Shown piece by piece: positions 45,801 through 53,263 of a stretch of 64,000 nt of DNA. Under the pieces are notes generated by a model that was given only the letters and a program-made list of their open reading frames with translations, searched no databases and was not told where the DNA came from. Made by a program: the position numbers and the translations under genes. Numbering within the stretch: the stretch's first letter is position 1; each line of letters starts with the position of its first letter. This stretch comes from Bacteroidota bacterium (lineage in GTDB: Bacteria; Bacteroidota; Bacteroidia; NS11-12g; UBA9320). Where the stretch lies: positions 1-64,000 of the forward strand of contig NVWV01000012.1 of NCBI GenBank assembly GCA_002746305.1, in the 5' to 3' direction.

Positions 45801-46306
45801 CCTCTGCCTCCTCCTCCAAATGCCGCTTTCAGCATCAATGGATACCCTATTCTTTCAGCTTCCAACAAAGCAACTTCCAAGGATATTAACTCCGTTGTAC
45901 TACTTTCAATGATGGGAACGTTACATCTCAAAGCAATGTTTTTCGCCTTGGTCTTGTCACCCAAAACATCAATGACCTTCTCGTCTGGGCCTATAAAAAC
46001 AATATTATTCTCCGAACATTTACGTGCGAATTCTGCATTCTCAGCTAAAAAACCATAACCGGGATGTATCGCATCTACTTCTTTGGCTTTTGCCAATGCA
46101 ATTACTTCATCCATGTCTAAATAAGGTTTCAATGGCTGATCGTCATCTCCAATCTGATAGGATTCATCTGCCTTATATCGATGCTGCGAATACCGATCTT
46201 CATAGGTATACATGGCGACCGTCTTGATGTTTAATTCTGTACAAGCCCTTAAAATCCGTATGGCTATTTCACTTCTGTTGGCTACCAGAACTTTCTTGAT
46301 TTTCAT
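42854..46306 (-). CDS. pyc: Pyruvate carboxylase
   Basis: From ATG 46306 the protein has 1150 residues, the normal length; the frame extends 11 codons further (to 46339) with a less typical N-terminus. Order: biotin carboxylase (KKVLVANRSEIAIRILRACTEL, ATP-grasp loop FGGGGRGMR), carboxyltransferase (YTDTTLRDAHQSLLATR near 525, with the metal His pair HLHTHDTSSLQTA), the PYC_OADA region, and C-terminal biotinyl domain with EAMKMET near residue 1110. It makes oxaloacetate from pyruvate for anaplerosis. It lies inside the segment bounded by the two mnmE 3' ends, unusual company for a core enzyme. Confidence 0.95.
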   Translation of the reverse strand: MKIKKVLVANRSEIAIRILRACTELNIKTVAMYTYEDRYSQHRYKADESYQIGDDDQPLKPYLDMDEVIALAKAKEVDAIHPGYGFLAENAEFARKCSENNIVFIGPDEKVIDVLGDKTKAKNIALRCNVPIIESSTTELISLEVALLEAERIGYPLMLKAAFGGGGRGMRIVRTPEDLELSFNSARDEARNAFGDDTMFLEKYIEDPKHIEVQIVADNHGTIRHLFERDCSVQRRHQKVIEFAPSYNLSNTLKQSLYTYALAIAKEVKYNNIGTVEFLVDKGGNAYFIEVNPRIQVEHTVTEMVTGVDLVKTQIFVAGGFKLEDKQIKIYDQESLSTHGFALQCRVTTEDPGNDFTPDYGTITTYRSSAGMGIRLDAGSVYQGYHVSPFFDSMLVKVSASGRTLDGATRKMVRALKEFRVRGVKTNINFLQNVIQNKTFKEGKANVNFIQNTPSLFKIKLSKDRTSKVTKYLADVIVNGNPDVKFMDVNREFRHPQIPKVSSTIEYQKGTKDLLTELGPEKFCQWLKKDNKIHYTDTTLRDAHQSLLATRIRSYDMIGVAESFAKNHPNVFSMEVWGGATFDVCLRFLHESPWTRLRELRKAVPNILLQMLLRGSNGVGYKAYPDNLIEKFVEKSWENGVDIFRIFDSLNWVKAMEPSMNYVRDRTEGIAEAAISYTGDILDTSQTKYNLNYYTQLAKDLENAGAHMIAIKDMAGLLKPYAAAELVGALKDTVKLPIHLHTHDTSSLQTATYLKAIEAGVDVVDVALGGLSGLTSQPNFNSIVEMMKFSERAHHFDIDKLNQFSNYWEDTRELYYPFESGLKAGTAEVFKHEIPGGQYSNLRPQVEALGIGDRFDEVKSMYEQVNTMFGNLIKVTPSSKVVGDMAIFMVTNYLTPKDVMERGDELAFPESVIGFFKGDLGQPVGGFPKKLQKIILKNKKSYTDRPNAHLTPIDFTEDYAVFKKQFQKGFTRTIEMEDFLSYTLYPKVFKQAHENYKMYGNLAFIPTKAFFYGMKQHEEIQVELEPGKTIIIKFLSIGSANEDGMRTVFFKVNGESRFVEVLDKSLNIKKEQNVKADPDDINQIKAPLQGLLYKVLVKKGQEIKANDPLFVIEAMKMETTVTALSSGKVKSVTLASGSMVMQNDLVLTVE

Positions 46307-46508
46307 TTGTGTTGGGGGTTGGGAATTGGTTTTTCTCATAGATTAATGTTTCAGGGTTATTTCTGTGCAATTTACTAAATCTTTGAATGTGATACTCCAC
46401 GTCTAAAAACTAGATGAAGCAAACTAGACGTTCAATAAATCATTCACCAGAACTTCAGCCTAACTAGCCCCTCGTGTTTGAAAAATAAAAGGTGGTTACC
46501 GGTGTTTT

Positions 46509-46683
46509 GTTAAAAGCTCTGAGGCTCTGCAAAAGGTTTTGGAAGGTTTAGACACTGGTCTTACCATTGACATGGTAGCTCTTAACATTCAAAATGTCCT
46601 TTACCAGCTAGGCCTGATCACTTGAGAAGCAATTAATGATGAAGTACTAGATTCTATTTTACACGATTTTGTATATGAAGTAA
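46509..46683 (+). pseudogene. Decayed second copy of the mnmE 3' end (last 57 codons)
   Basis: The 175 bases align end to end with mnmE 33110-33286. The frame reads KSSEALQKVLEGLDTGLT, DMVALNIQNVLYQLGLIT, then TGA where mnmE has Gly, then EAINDEVLDSI, followed by two single-base deletions before the terminal taa. Most nucleotide differences are at third codon positions and synonymous, so the two copies diverged as working genes before this one decayed; it is not a recent duplication of the local mnmE. It is the expected relic of an insertion at the mnmE 3' end that supplied a new gene end. Confidence 0.85.
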
Positions 46684-46692
46684 ACTCAAGCT

Positions 46693-46718
46693 TTTGCTAA
46701 GTGTTCATCGGAAAGTAG
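46693..46718 (+). repeat. Dispersed repeat relative after the mnmE relic
   Basis: tttgctaagtgttcatcgga... matches the repeat continuation at 42813-42838 in 20 of 26 positions and shares the 11-mer tttgctaagtg with both tandem copies near 24.5 kb. It lies 10 bases after the stop of the mnmE relic. Confidence 0.5.
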
Positions 46719-46736
46719 TAAACAAGTATAGCTCCC

Positions 46737-48293
46737 CTATTTCACCCTTTTTATCTTTAAATCATCAAAATCGAAACTAAAGTCAATATTAGGAGACACG
46801 CCTTCTAGTGAAAAACCTGTTGGTGCAGAATCGGCAGTCATATCAAATTTCACATACGCATCTGCATTCATATCTTGATAGTCCCATTTTACCAAATACG
46901 TAAAATCACTGTAGTAAAATAATTCTCCTGTTAGCTTGGGCGATCGTTCACAGCAGAGTATCAATTTACCGCCTTTCTTCTTAATCTCAATATCTCCAAA
47001 CCAAGAGTCGCTATACTTCCCTACTATCTGTTTGTCATACGTGCTTACGTTACTAGCTGTCACTTTACTCCAAACGGCTTGTACTACAGAGTCCGTGTTG
47101 GCTGTATTCTGTTTATAATAAGTAGCATACCTACCAATCCAGTTCGTGGGTTCTACCTCTAGAAAGGCATCTCCCAGAGTATTGGTCAAAGCACTAAAAA
47201 CCATTGCTCCATCATCACTCGTATTGGTTAAGATGACGATTCCAACGTTTTTGTCTGTAATCAATGTAGTCTTGGACAACATACCGGGCATCCCACCGCT
47301 GTGACTAGCCACCAAATTACCATTCATATCTCCCAAAAACCAACCCAGTCCATATCCACCAAAATGTGCGTTGTACTTGGGGTTTCCATTGGCAGAAGTA
47401 ACGGTATGTAATTTCCACAGATGGTTTTTCTGTGTTTTGGCATCAAATACTTTTACGTCTCCTAGTGTACCGTGATTCAATTGAAGCATCATCCAGTTGC
47501 ATAGATCATTCACATTAGCATAGATCCCTGCTGCGGCTCCATTTACTTGAGGAGCATAATCATCGAGTACCTTTAGTTGGCCCCCAAAGTTTGCATGCGG
47601 ACTCGCAAGTGGAAGTTTCCCAATTCGGCTGATAGACGTTACACTACTTTCCATACCTACGGGTTCAAAAATCCTTTTAGCAATAAAATCTTCCCAAGAC
47701 ATCCCTGAAACACGAGCAATTACTTCTCCTGCTATAAAAAATAGAATGTTATTGTATCGCAATTCAGTTCGTATTCCAGATCGAGGCTCTACATCAGAAA
47801 ACGCTGTAAGCATATCATCTATTTTAAAATCATTCCCATCCGGAAACCACATTAAATCGCCTTGTCCCAGTCCCATTCCACTGCGGTGACTGAGGAGATC
47901 TTTTACAGTGAAGTTATTGGTAACGTATTCATTGTACATTTCGAACTCAGGGATAATACTTTTCACTTTGGCATCCCACTCTAGTTTACCTTCCTCCACG
48001 AGTATGCCTATCGCTGTAGCGGTAAATGCTTTACTGTTACTGGCAATGGCAAAGTTGGTATGTTCTGTCACCTCATTTTTCTTCTCTACATTGGCATATC
48101 CATAGCCTTTGCTATGTATTATCTTACCATCTTGCACTACACCCACAGCTAGCCCAGCCACCTTAAATTGAGTCATCGCTTCGTTAACTAGCGAGTCAAT
48201 AGTAGCGGTGCTTACTTGTGCAGAACAAAAATTTCCAATTGCTAATATGAGCGTAATTACACTCAGTATTCTATTTCTTAATGAAAAAACCAT
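46737..48293 (-). CDS. Serine beta-lactamase-like hydrolase (class C / penicillin-binding fold)
   Basis: This 518-residue exported protein has a signal peptide (VFSLRNRILSVITLILAIGNFCSAQ). The serine beta-lactamase family motifs are present: SNSK (nucleophile Ser and Lys, near residue 87), YNN near 182, and HSGG near 345. A DUF3471-type C-terminal domain follows (about 400-518). Members include peptidases, esterases and D-amino-acid amidases; a resistance role should not be assumed. It stands alone, with long spacers on both sides. Confidence 0.87.
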   Translation of the reverse strand: MVFSLRNRILSVITLILAIGNFCSAQVSTATIDSLVNEAMTQFKVAGLAVGVVQDGKIIHSKGYGYANVEKKNEVTEHTNFAIASNSKAFTATAIGILVEEGKLEWDAKVKSIIPEFEMYNEYVTNNFTVKDLLSHRSGMGLGQGDLMWFPDGNDFKIDDMLTAFSDVEPRSGIRTELRYNNILFFIAGEVIARVSGMSWEDFIAKRIFEPVGMESSVTSISRIGKLPLASPHANFGGQLKVLDDYAPQVNGAAAGIYANVNDLCNWMMLQLNHGTLGDVKVFDAKTQKNHLWKLHTVTSANGNPKYNAHFGGYGLGWFLGDMNGNLVASHSGGMPGMLSKTTLITDKNVGIVILTNTSDDGAMVFSALTNTLGDAFLEVEPTNWIGRYATYYKQNTANTDSVVQAVWSKVTASNVSTYDKQIVGKYSDSWFGDIEIKKKGGKLILCCERSPKLTGELFYYSDFTYLVKWDYQDMNADAYVKFDMTADSAPTGFSLEGVSPNIDFSFDFDDLKIKRVK

Positions 48294-49006
48294 TGTTCAA
48301 AGAAATGTAAAGTTGATTTAAATAAAACAGGAACCGTCGCTTATTTACCAATCAACTTCTAAAAACGCAATAAAATGGTCATTAACTGGATGATAATATG
48401 TTATTCCAGCGTAATGCTTATTGGCGCAGGACTCTTTGTGAAGTGAATATCTTAAGAATCAAATTTTCAGTTACAAAGAGCAATCTGATTACAAAAACCA
48501 AACACTCAACGCAAGAAAAAAACAGTATCAAAAAATTAACTTAAATTAGTACCCACTCTATCTTAGATTTTTAACTCAAAAGTTCAAACTTCACTGAAGA
48601 CATACAGTATTGGATCAAAACATGGATAGTTTTCATACACAACTTAACATAGAGCATTTGGCAAAAGGTCTTTATCTTGTTGTATTAAAAACTTCATATG
48701 GTCAGTTTCCCTATGTTCAAAAAGTGCTCATTCATTAGAACTTTTTTGAGATATTGAGTTTTTCTAAGTGTTTTAAACCAGATGCGTTTTGTGCTAGAAA
48801 AGTGCACTATCCTAACATAGATCCATTGCATAAAACGGGAAATGACATGCTGCACCGGACTGGGTACATCTCGTAGCACTCGCCATTCCCTTTCTTTTGA
48901 AATCTGAATTAACCAATAAAACCCACCAAAATAAGAGCAGCTGTCATCCATGTAATTCCAAACATTTTTTAAGTTCTAACATTAATTCTAATATTGTCAC
49001 CTCTAG
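48294..49006. other. Intergenic stretch with gene remains
   Basis: The 713 bases hold the orphan T9SS sorting-domain remnant (listed separately). A minus-strand frame at 48694-48951 (85 codons) overlaps it and has no recognisable features. The rest is AT-rich with many stops. Confidence 0.6.
48598..48738 (+). pseudogene. Orphan T9SS type A sorting-domain remnant
   Basis: A stop-free frame after TGA at 48595-48597 reads HTVLDQNMDSFHTQLNI, then EHLAKGLYLVVLKTSYGQ and FPYVQKVLIH followed by TAG. The pattern (hydrophobic strand, xHLxxGxYLVxLxT, then K-V-L-I end) is the C-terminal half of the T9SS type A sorting domain that ends many Bacteroidota secreted proteins. The upstream part of the protein is missing and the flanking sequence is broken by stops, so this is the tail of a lost gene. 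Confidence 0.7.
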
Positions 49007-49726
49007 ATGAAATCGATTCAAAAAAACATACTAATAGGATTTTTTATGCTGCTACTAACTAGCTGCAGCATCTTTAAATCATCATCCAGCCGTAACAATA
49101 ACCACCTATCTTGTACAGTTTTTGATTACATCGATATTTTTAAAGAATTGTCCGAGTCAGAAAAAATCAGATATAGCACCATACAGTTTAATTCATATGG
49201 AGACAAGGTAACCGAAATTCTTTTTGCCAAAAACAGCGACACCATCGAAATTCTTAAATACTATTACAATACACAGAACAATCTAGACTCGCTCATCAGA
49301 GTCAAACAAGACAATCATCTAAAAGAGGAATATACGTATGGTTCAGATGGGAAACTAGTGAGCATTGACGAAATCTATAATCACATGAGATCTAGAAAAG
49401 AAAGACACTCTTACAAAGACAGTGTGCATGCCTCCGTCAAACATTACATGGGAAATATGCCTTCCAGTAGGTCAGAACTCGAATTCAACAATCAAGGTTC
49501 ATTAATAAAAAGAGTCATCCTAAGCCCAGAGGGTAATTTTTGGGGACAAATTGAATACCTGTATACTGACTTTGGAAAACTATCAGTTGAAACACATTTC
49601 AATAAACGTGGCATTGCCAATGAAATCCGAGAATTTCGGTACAATTCAAATCAACTTCTAGAATGGAAAATCGTAAAGAATTTGGACGGCAAACTATTTA
49701 CAAAATTGCAGTATACGTACGAATAG
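49007..49726 (+). CDS. Lipoprotein of unknown function with YD-like strand repeats
   Basis: This 239-residue protein has a lipoprotein signal (MKSIQKNILIGFFMLLLTSC). The mature part is made of short repeating tyrosine/asparagine-rich strand pairs (YSTIQFNSYGDKVTEILF, EEYTYGSDGKLVSIDEIY, SELEFNNQGSLIKRVIL), similar to the sheet-forming repeats of RHS/YD and of the YwqK-type protein at 53264-56482. It has no enzyme motif. It ends 20 bases before the convergent PepSY gene. Function unknown. Confidence 0.7.
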   Translation: MKSIQKNILIGFFMLLLTSCSIFKSSSSRNNNHLSCTVFDYIDIFKELSESEKIRYSTIQFNSYGDKVTEILFAKNSDTIEILKYYYNTQNNLDSLIRVKQDNHLKEEYTYGSDGKLVSIDEIYNHMRSRKERHSYKDSVHASVKHYMGNMPSSRSELEFNNQGSLIKRVILSPEGNFWGQIEYLYTDFGKLSVETHFNKRGIANEIREFRYNSNQLLEWKIVKNLDGKLFTKLQYTYE

Positions 49727-49746
49727 GGTTTTAAGAAAAAAGCTCC

Positions 49747-50325
49747 TTACGAAAACATAAAAATTAGCCATGCAATAACAGGAACCAGAGCACCACTCAG
49801 AACCAACCATTTGCCTCTCCCTTTGAATCCCTTTTTCCCTTTTAGAATAAATAGCCCGGTAATACTCACTAAGATAAGGACCACAGCAAAAATATCGGAA
49901 ACCCACTTCCAGCCTTTTAGGCTATTTCGATGTAAAACATTGGTTTGATAAAAAATGGGCCGCTTCGAAATTCGTTCATATGTTCCAATTCCTGTGCTAC
50001 TATTGACATGCAAACTCGCATTGTCATAGTATATCTTTAACTGATCAGGCGTAGGTTTATCGTAAATTTTATAACTACTCTCCCCCACTAATTCAGAAAG
50101 AGCTACTATATCTTTTGCATTTACATATTCAATATCTATACTCTCAGGAATTACTATTTCTTTTTTATTAATAATGAAATCTGGGTTCCAATCGTCTAGA
50201 TGATTCAATGCCAACCCGGACAAACAATAAATAATAACTAATGTCGATATGAAGTAACCAACATCTCTGTGGGTTGCCCTATTCAGCTTTTCTAGCTTCT
50301 TTCTTTTTTTACCGTGTTTGGACAT
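49747..50325 (-). CDS. PepSY-associated transmembrane protein
   Basis: This 192-residue protein has a charged N-terminus (MSKHGKKRKKLEKLNRATHRDVG), a first membrane helix (YFISTLVIIYCLSGLALNHLDDW), a periplasmic PepSY-like region (about 50-130) and two C-terminal helices with the VSDIFAVVLILVSITGLFI motif typical of PepSY_TM proteins. Family members often accompany iron-siderophore or heme uptake and can reduce metal. It follows the exported CbiX gene by 1 base and is almost certainly cotranscribed with it. Confidence 0.8.
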   Translation of the reverse strand: MSKHGKKRKKLEKLNRATHRDVGYFISTLVIIYCLSGLALNHLDDWNPDFIINKKEIVIPESIDIEYVNAKDIVALSELVGESSYKIYDKPTPDQLKIYYDNASLHVNSSTGIGTYERISKRPIFYQTNVLHRNSLKGWKWVSDIFAVVLILVSITGLFILKGKKGFKGRGKWLVLSGALVPVIAWLIFMFS

Positions 50326-50326
50326 C

Positions 50327-51247
50327 CTAAAGACTGTCCATTGTGATTTTTACTATGTCTATAATCCATTGAGACACATTGGTATCTGGAAGAATAGCAT
50401 CTGGCTTATAAATCACCTTCTGCTCATGGCCGGGTATCGCTTTTATTCCATCTCCAATTATTTTAATCTGGAACGTCTCATCGTGGGCAACAAGAACTGG
50501 AACTACTATTGCTTGCTCCCTAGACTCAAGCACTTTTTGTATAGCCTCGGTAGTTTTTCGAGGATCATAATGTGCAATATGCCCGCACCAGCCGTAGCTG
50601 TGGCTTTCTATACCTGTATTTCTTGCAACATAATCCCCTACGGTATCCATCAAATCTGACCATTCTTTATCATATCCTTGATCTCCATATGCTATCAGCA
50701 CAAGGCCTTCATTCGCTGAATCTCTAGAAATGGATTTCACCCTTTTCAGAATATTCTTTTGTAGAATGTCGGTAAAGTCCAATAAAGGAGTAACGTGGCA
50801 AGTAGCTTGTGTTTTATAGACTTCGATCTTCTCTAGTTTCAAATGTTCAGCACTTACAGGATCTTCCTTAAGACCAATAATGGTTGGGATATCATCAAAG
50901 GAGTGTGAACTTACAGTAAGGAACACTGGAACTACAATAACGTCGGTGTAGCCCGCCTTATCAAATTCCTTCATCCTAGTGGCAATGGAAGGTTCTGTAT
51001 ACTCCATAAAAGCGGTCTTCACATCAGCTATTCTCTCATCAGCAAGAATGGTTTCTCTTACCGATGAATCTAAATCAAGTAAAGCCTGTCTCCAGGTTGC
51101 AGAATGTGATCCGTGATTCACAAGTAACACACCTACCTTTTTATCTTCCTCCGCATCTTTAACTTCCTTAGTCTCTTTAGTATGGGACTCTGGATTACAG
51201 GCAAAAATCGAAACTACGATCAGTAAAAAAGCAAGTATATTTTTCAT
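50327..51247 (-). CDS. Exported CbiX/CbiK-like tetrapyrrole chelatase lipoprotein
   Basis: This 306-residue protein has a lipoprotein signal (MKNILAFLLIVVSIFAC) followed by a charged linker, then a CbiX/sirohydrochlorin chelatase-type fold: LLVNHGSHSATW (catalytic His region), VVPVFLTVSSHSFDDIP (second His) and SYGWCGHIAHYDP with VVPVLVAHDET. Cytoplasmic CbiX inserts cobalt or iron into sirohydrochlorin; a periplasmic or surface lipoprotein form must have another role, such as metal or tetrapyrrole handling. It leads a two-gene operon with the PepSY protein. Confidence 0.82.
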   Translation of the reverse strand: MKNILAFLLIVVSIFACNPESHTKETKEVKDAEEDKKVGVLLVNHGSHSATWRQALLDLDSSVRETILADERIADVKTAFMEYTEPSIATRMKEFDKAGYTDVIVVPVFLTVSSHSFDDIPTIIGLKEDPVSAEHLKLEKIEVYKTQATCHVTPLLDFTDILQKNILKRVKSISRDSANEGLVLIAYGDQGYDKEWSDLMDTVGDYVARNTGIESHSYGWCGHIAHYDPRKTTEAIQKVLESREQAIVVPVLVAHDETFQIKIIGDGIKAIPGHEQKVIYKPDAILPDTNVSQWIIDIVKITMDSL

Positions 51248-51463
51248 ATTAGTATTGTTTTAGATCGTGCAATACTATATTATTTTTAAACAGTCTAAAT
51301 AAAAATTGAGAATTACTTTTGTCACATTTCACAAGAATAAATCAGGACAAACATGAGTTTATTCCAGAATAGCGGAATACCAACGTCTTAATTACTAAGC
51401 AACTAAAAAATTAGCTATCCAAACAGCCCAGAGAACAGGCTCCTGAGTAACTAGACAAGCATC

Positions 51464-52693
51464 TTATCTGTTTTTAATCAGATTCTTAAAATCTGAACCT
51501 GCAGGATTTTCAAATATTTGCAAATCAAACTTAGGAACAACCGCTAGAATGTGATCAAAAATGTCGGACATTATATTTTCATAACCTTTCCAATTTTTGT
51601 CCTTGCTGAATGCATAAATTTCCAAGGGCAATCCCACTTCTGATGATGGAAGTTGGCGTACCATAATCATCATCTTTTCATTTATATTGGGACTAGCCTC
51701 CAAGTATTTCTCTATGTACACTTTGAACACACCAATATTGGTCATGTTTCTGCCGTTTACTAGGGTTCCTGTGTCTACCTTATTCTTAGTATTGTACTCC
51801 TTAATCTCAGTAATACGTTGGGTTAAATAATCGGATATCAATTCAATCCCTTTAAATCGCTCAATCATGGAATCATCGCAAAATTGAATGGTGTCAATCT
51901 TGATATTAATCGCTCGTTTTATTCTTCTCCCAGTTGATTTTTGCATCCCCCGCCAGTTGGTAAATGAATCGGAGATAAAGGCATAGGTCGGAATAGTGGT
52001 GATTGTTAAATCAAAGTTTTGGACCTTAATAGTTGTCAAATTTATTTCTAGCACATCACCATCTGCACCGTAATTGGGTACTGTAACCCAGTCACCTACC
52101 TGAACCATATTATTTGCGGACAATTGGATACTGGCAACGAATCCCAGAATACTATCTTTAAATACCAATAGAATGATAGCAGCAGTAGCACCTAAACCTC
52201 CCAATAGAAACAATGGACTCTTGTCAATTACAATTGAAATTATTAAAATTCCACCTACACAGTAGACCAATATTTTGGCTAACTGGGTAAAACTACCAAT
52301 AGGTTTATCTCGATACTGCTTTTTTTGAGATAAAATTTCGTTGATAGAATTGAAGAAAGAGGAGGAAATCCAGATGGAAACCAAGATAATAATAATATCA
52401 GTAGCTCCTAAAAGGAAGGTAGAATCTTCAAATACACGAGGTAAAAAATGAGCAATGATTAGAGCGGGAAGGAGCATTGCAAACGAGCTTAGCACTCTGT
52501 TATTTAAAATAATATCATCCCCTAAGGTATCTGTTTTAGCTGTTAACTTAGGAACTACTGAGAGAAGTATCTTTTTAGTGATCCCCCAAATCAAAAAAGC
52601 AGCAATTAAAAGTATCCCTACCAAGATAAATGTTGATAGCGTATCATTTAAACCTAGATTAACCGTTAACCATTCCTTCAAATCAAATTTCAT
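51464..52693 (-). CDS. MscS-family mechanosensitive channel (YbdG-like)
   Basis: This 409-residue membrane protein has four to five N-terminal helices, the pore-lining/TM3 region (LGGLGATAAIILLVFKDSILGFVASIQL, about 168-195), and the beta domain NNMVQVGDWVTVPNYGADGDVLEINLTTIKVQNFDLTITTIP. This matches the larger MscM/YbdG branch, which opens under osmotic downshift. It is monocistronic with no strong promoter box visible upstream. Confidence 0.9.
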   Translation of the reverse strand: MKFDLKEWLTVNLGLNDTLSTFILVGILLIAAFLIWGITKKILLSVVPKLTAKTDTLGDDIILNNRVLSSFAMLLPALIIAHFLPRVFEDSTFLLGATDIIIILVSIWISSSFFNSINEILSQKKQYRDKPIGSFTQLAKILVYCVGGILIISIVIDKSPLFLLGGLGATAAIILLVFKDSILGFVASIQLSANNMVQVGDWVTVPNYGADGDVLEINLTTIKVQNFDLTITTIPTYAFISDSFTNWRGMQKSTGRRIKRAINIKIDTIQFCDDSMIERFKGIELISDYLTQRITEIKEYNTKNKVDTGTLVNGRNMTNIGVFKVYIEKYLEASPNINEKMMIMVRQLPSSEVGLPLEIYAFSKDKNWKGYENIMSDIFDHILAVVPKFDLQIFENPAGSDFKNLIKNR

Positions 52694-52801
52694 TTTTAAT
52701 TTTATGTGTTTTGAGTTGGCGAAGGTAGACTTTTAAGCAATGCGGAGGATAAGAGATATGCTGTAAGTAGGTAAGAATCGGTTTTAAAGATAAAAGGGCC
52801 T

Positions 52802-52809
52802 TACATTTG
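52802..52809 (+). promoter_or_regulatory. -7 box TACATTTG before the small lipoprotein
   Basis: TACATTTG matches TAnnTTTG and ends 10 bases before the ATG at 52820, leaving a leader of only about 5-7 bases. No -33 TTG is seen at the right spacing. Confidence 0.4.
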
Positions 52810-52819
52810 GTAACTGCAC

Positions 52820-53263
52820 ATGTTAAAACTAGCACAAATAACACTTCTACTGTTCACGATTGGACTCTTCTCCAATTGCTCGTACGTCACTCAGTTTTAT
52901 ATTCTCAATCAATCCGATCAGGTTATTGAAATTGAATACAAGACAAGTAACTCTCTTAGGCTAAATATAAATGCCCGTATCATTGAAGCCAAAAGAGTAA
53001 GACATCTTGGTGAGGTTATTTCAGAAGTAGAGTCAATAAATAATATAGTGGTTTGCAAACTATTGCCTAAACAAGGATTGGTAATTGGCCATAATCTTAA
53101 TTTTACGTTAGAAAACCCGAAAGAGGCGGGTGATTTAAACAAGTCATTTGAATACTTTTATGTTAGGAAGAATGGTCAGACCATAATTGATACGGGAGAG
53201 AAACCGTTATCAAGTTACTTCAAAACCATCAACCTACAGACCATAGCGATTATTGTTAAATGA
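52820..53263 (+). CDS. Small lipoprotein of unknown function
   Basis: This 147-residue protein has a lipoprotein signal (MLKLAQITLLLFTIGLFSNC). The mature chain is beta-rich (VTQFYILNQSDQVIEIEYKT, GLVIGHNLNFTLENP), and looks like an Ig-type or carbohydrate-facing domain, but I recognise no family. Its stop is immediately followed by the end of the convergent YwqK-repeat protein gene (no gap). Probably transcribed from the TACATTTG box with a very short leader. Confidence 0.72.
   Translation: MLKLAQITLLLFTIGLFSNCSYVTQFYILNQSDQVIEIEYKTSNSLRLNINARIIEAKRVRHLGEVISEVESINNIVVCKLLPKQGLVIGHNLNFTLENPKEAGDLNKSFEYFYVRKNGQTIIDTGEKPLSSYFKTINLQTIAIIVK

Larger units (their letters stand above)
46307..46736. 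other. Intergenic stretch with decayed mnmE end
   Basis: Between pyc and the serine hydrolase lies the mnmE fragment (listed separately) and, at 46399-46431, a 7-bp-arm inverted repeat acgtcta/tagacgt with a 19-base spacer that may belong to the pyc control region. Nothing else is recognised. Confidence 0.6.

Noticed and set aside
46399..46431. Inverted repeat acgtcta/tagacgt as an attachment site
   Set aside because: Arms are only 7 bp with a 19-base spacer, and no matching site was found near the mnmE 3' end.
46737..48293. Antibiotic-resistance beta-lactamase
   Set aside because: The SxxK/YxN motifs are shared by many peptidases and esterases, and a DUF3471-type tail is typical of non-resistance homologs.
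48694..48951. 85-codon minus-strand open frame
   Set aside because: No recognisable motif or signal, overlaps the sorting-domain remnant on the other strand, and lies in decayed sequence.
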